A stretch of DNA of 6,322 nt, from positions 1 through 6,322 of the forward strand of contig JAJXXG010001083.1 in NCBI GenBank assembly GCA_021781255.1, written 5' to 3'. Positions 5,138 to 6,322 of this stretch are shown here, in pieces. The notes beneath the pieces were generated by a model. The model was not told where the DNA came from, did no database searches, and saw nothing but the letters and a program-made list of their open reading frames with translations. Each line of letters opens with the position of its first letter. The stretch's first letter is position 1. The position numbers and the translations under genes were made by a program. This DNA comes from Acidobacteriota bacterium. Its GTDB lineage: Bacteria; Acidobacteriota; Terriglobia; Terriglobales; Acidobacteriaceae.

Positions 5138-6322
5138 ATGAGAAGGTACATGCTTGGGAGATGCTTTGCGGTCGTCGCACTGCTTCTGCTTGCAGTGGGT
5201 TTGCAGGCACAGTCAGTGCACGGTTCGCTGGCCGGAGTCGTGACTGACTCGACAGGCGCGGTCATCGCCGGCGCGAAGGTGACCATTGTTAACTCGGCCA
5301 CCAACTCTACATACAACGCGGTAACCACCTCGGTGGGTCTGTATCGCTTTGAAGACGCGGCTCTTGGTACCTACACGGTAACCGTGAGCGCGACGGGCTT
5401 TAAGACCACTGTTACAAAGAATGTGCTGGTGCAGATTGGCACGGTCGCGTCTCTGGATGTGATCCTGCAGCCGGGCTCCATCTCAGAGGAAGTGACGGTG
5501 AGCAGCATTGGGCCGACGCTGGAGACGGAGTCGTCCGATGTGGGCGGCATCATTACGGAGAAGCAGATTACGGATCTTCCGCTTGCACTGGGCGGCGTTG
5601 GCGCCATGCGCGCAAACGAGGCCTTTGTGTTTCTGCAGCCGGCAACCACGGGCCCCGGCGCGGCCAACAGCAACAACGGCATCTTTCTTTCCAAGGTTGC
5701 CGGCGGACAGAACTACGGCAACGAAGTGCTGATTGATGGCGTGAGCCAGCAGCGCAGTGAGAACGGCTCCTCGTACGACGAAGAGGCGCCCTCAGTGGAA
5801 GCGCTGGCGGAGTTCAAGGTTACGACATCGCTGCCCGAGGCCGAGTATGGCCGCACGACCGGTGGCGTGGAAGACTTTGTGACCAAGAGCGGCACCAACG
5901 CCTATCACGGCACCATCTACGACATCTATCGCGACACCTCGCTGGATGCGAACACCTTCTTCAACAAGGGCTGGCGCTCCTATTACTGCACCGGCACCAA
6001 CGACACTCCGCAGTGCCGCAACCGCTACAAGACGCCTGCCGACCACAAGAACGACTACGGCGGCACGTTCGGCGGCCCCATCCGCATTCCCAAGCTCTAC
6101 AACGGGCGCGACAAGAGCTTCTTCTTCTTCTCCTGGGAGCAGCTGAAGTACACGCTGGGCGCATCGGTCACGAGCACGATTCCCACGATGTCTGAGCGGC
6201 AGGGAGACTTTTCGGATCGCCTGACCAACATCCAGACCGGCACCAACCCGTGCGACGGCACGCCCGTCTACCAGGGCGAGATCTTTGATCCGGCGAGCAC
6301 GCAGACCGTGACGCTGCCGGGC
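5138..6322 (+). CDS. TonB-dependent receptor with carboxypeptidase-regulatory-like N-terminal domain (Oar-type), 5' part
   Basis: The frame is open from 5138 to the window edge (395 codons, no stop); relatives in Acidobacteriota are about 1000-1200 residues, so roughly a third is visible. It encodes an outer-membrane beta-barrel transporter energised by TonB, used for siderophores, oligosaccharides or other large nutrients. Parts in order: signal peptide MRRYMLGRCF plus a hydrophobic core, cleavage near LQA-QS (24-25); CarboxypepD_reg domain (about 28-112) with GSLAGVVTDSTGAVIAGAKV, GLYRFEDAALGTYTVTV and GFKT; a TonB-box-like EEVTVS (118-123); plug domain with ITDLPLA, NEVLIDGVSQQ (195-205), VEALAEFKV, AEYGRTTGG and TKSGTNAYHGTIYDIYRD (249-266); then the first barrel strands with GGTFGGPIRIPKLYNGRDKSFFFFSWE (308-334, in two parts) and the MSERQGDFSD motif typical of acidobacterial members. 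The start at 5138 gives a basic N-tip; 5150 is an alternative. It follows the two-component operon in the same direction but 370 bp away, so it probably has its own promoter. The substrate cannot be deduced. Confidence 0.93.
   Translation, partial: MRRYMLGRCFAVVALLLLAVGLQAQSVHGSLAGVVTDSTGAVIAGAKVTIVNSATNSTYNAVTTSVGLYRFEDAALGTYTVTVSATGFKTTVTKNVLVQIGTVASLDVILQPGSISEEVTVSSIGPTLETESSDVGGIITEKQITDLPLALGGVGAMRANEAFVFLQPATTGPGAANSNNGIFLSKVAGGQNYGNEVLIDGVSQQRSENGSSYDEEAPSVEALAEFKVTTSLPEAEYGRTTGGVEDFVTKSGTNAYHGTIYDIYRDTSLDANTFFNKGWRSYYCTGTNDTPQCRNRYKTPADHKNDYGGTFGGPIRIPKLYNGRDKSFFFFSWEQLKYTLGASVTSTIPTMSERQGDFSDRLTNIQTGTNPCDGTPVYQGEIFDPASTQTVTLPG

Noticed and set aside
6118..6132. TTC repeats (phenylalanine run) in the receptor gene as a phase-variable microsatellite
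   Set aside because: The run is only four TTC codons and matches the conserved FFFF motif of this receptor family; a triplet repeat would not shift the frame.

Overview
The window is GC-rich, gene-dense bacterial DNA that looks like Acidobacteriota (class Terriglobia, Acidobacteriaceae-like). This is inferred from protein architecture, not from a marker gene. The clues are a TonB-dependent receptor with an N-terminal carboxypeptidase-regulatory-like (CarboxypepD_reg/Oar-type) domain, a NarL-family histidine kinase with an extracytoplasmic tandem OB-fold-like sensor region, and a glutaminase A-like (DUF4965) secreted protein.

Layout from left to right: (1) 2-787 (+), the 3' end of a glutaminase A-like / DUF4965 gene cut by the window edge. 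(2) 788-941, an intergenic stretch with two back-to-back strong inverted repeats, the first a plausible terminator hairpin. (3) 942-1922 (+), an orphan periplasmic sugar-binding-type (type 1 PBP) protein with a hydrophobic N-terminal export signal and a non-classical lipobox. (4) 1948-2601 (-), a small membrane-anchored protein with a concanavalin/LamG-like beta-sandwich domain, convergent with the binding protein. (5) 2602-2632, a very short divergent promoter gap. (6) 2633-4081 (+), a sensor histidine kinase with signal peptide, OB-fold-like extracytoplasmic region, one TM helix, HisKA_3 and HATPase_c. (7) 4078-4767 (+), a NarL/FixJ response regulator overlapping the kinase by ATGA. (8) 4768-5137, a 370-bp intergenic region with several inverted repeats, carrying the leader of (9) 5138-6322 (+), the first 395 residues of a TonB-dependent receptor that runs off the window.

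The kinase and regulator form a clear two-gene operon and a complete phosphorelay: phosphorylatable His294 to Asp76, with LuxR-type DNA-binding output. The neighbours are all cell-envelope proteins suited to nutrient sensing or uptake: an outer-membrane receptor, a periplasmic binding protein, a membrane-anchored carbohydrate-binding-like domain and a secreted hydrolase-like protein. A reasonable but unproven reading is a locus in which the two-component system senses a carbohydrate-like ligand outside the inner membrane, perhaps helped by the divergently encoded beta-sandwich protein, and controls the downstream receptor and/or nearby genes. No transposase, integrase, CRISPR, tRNA or rRNA was seen. 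All individual families are known; the novelty, if any, lies in their combination and in the unexplained intergenic structures.
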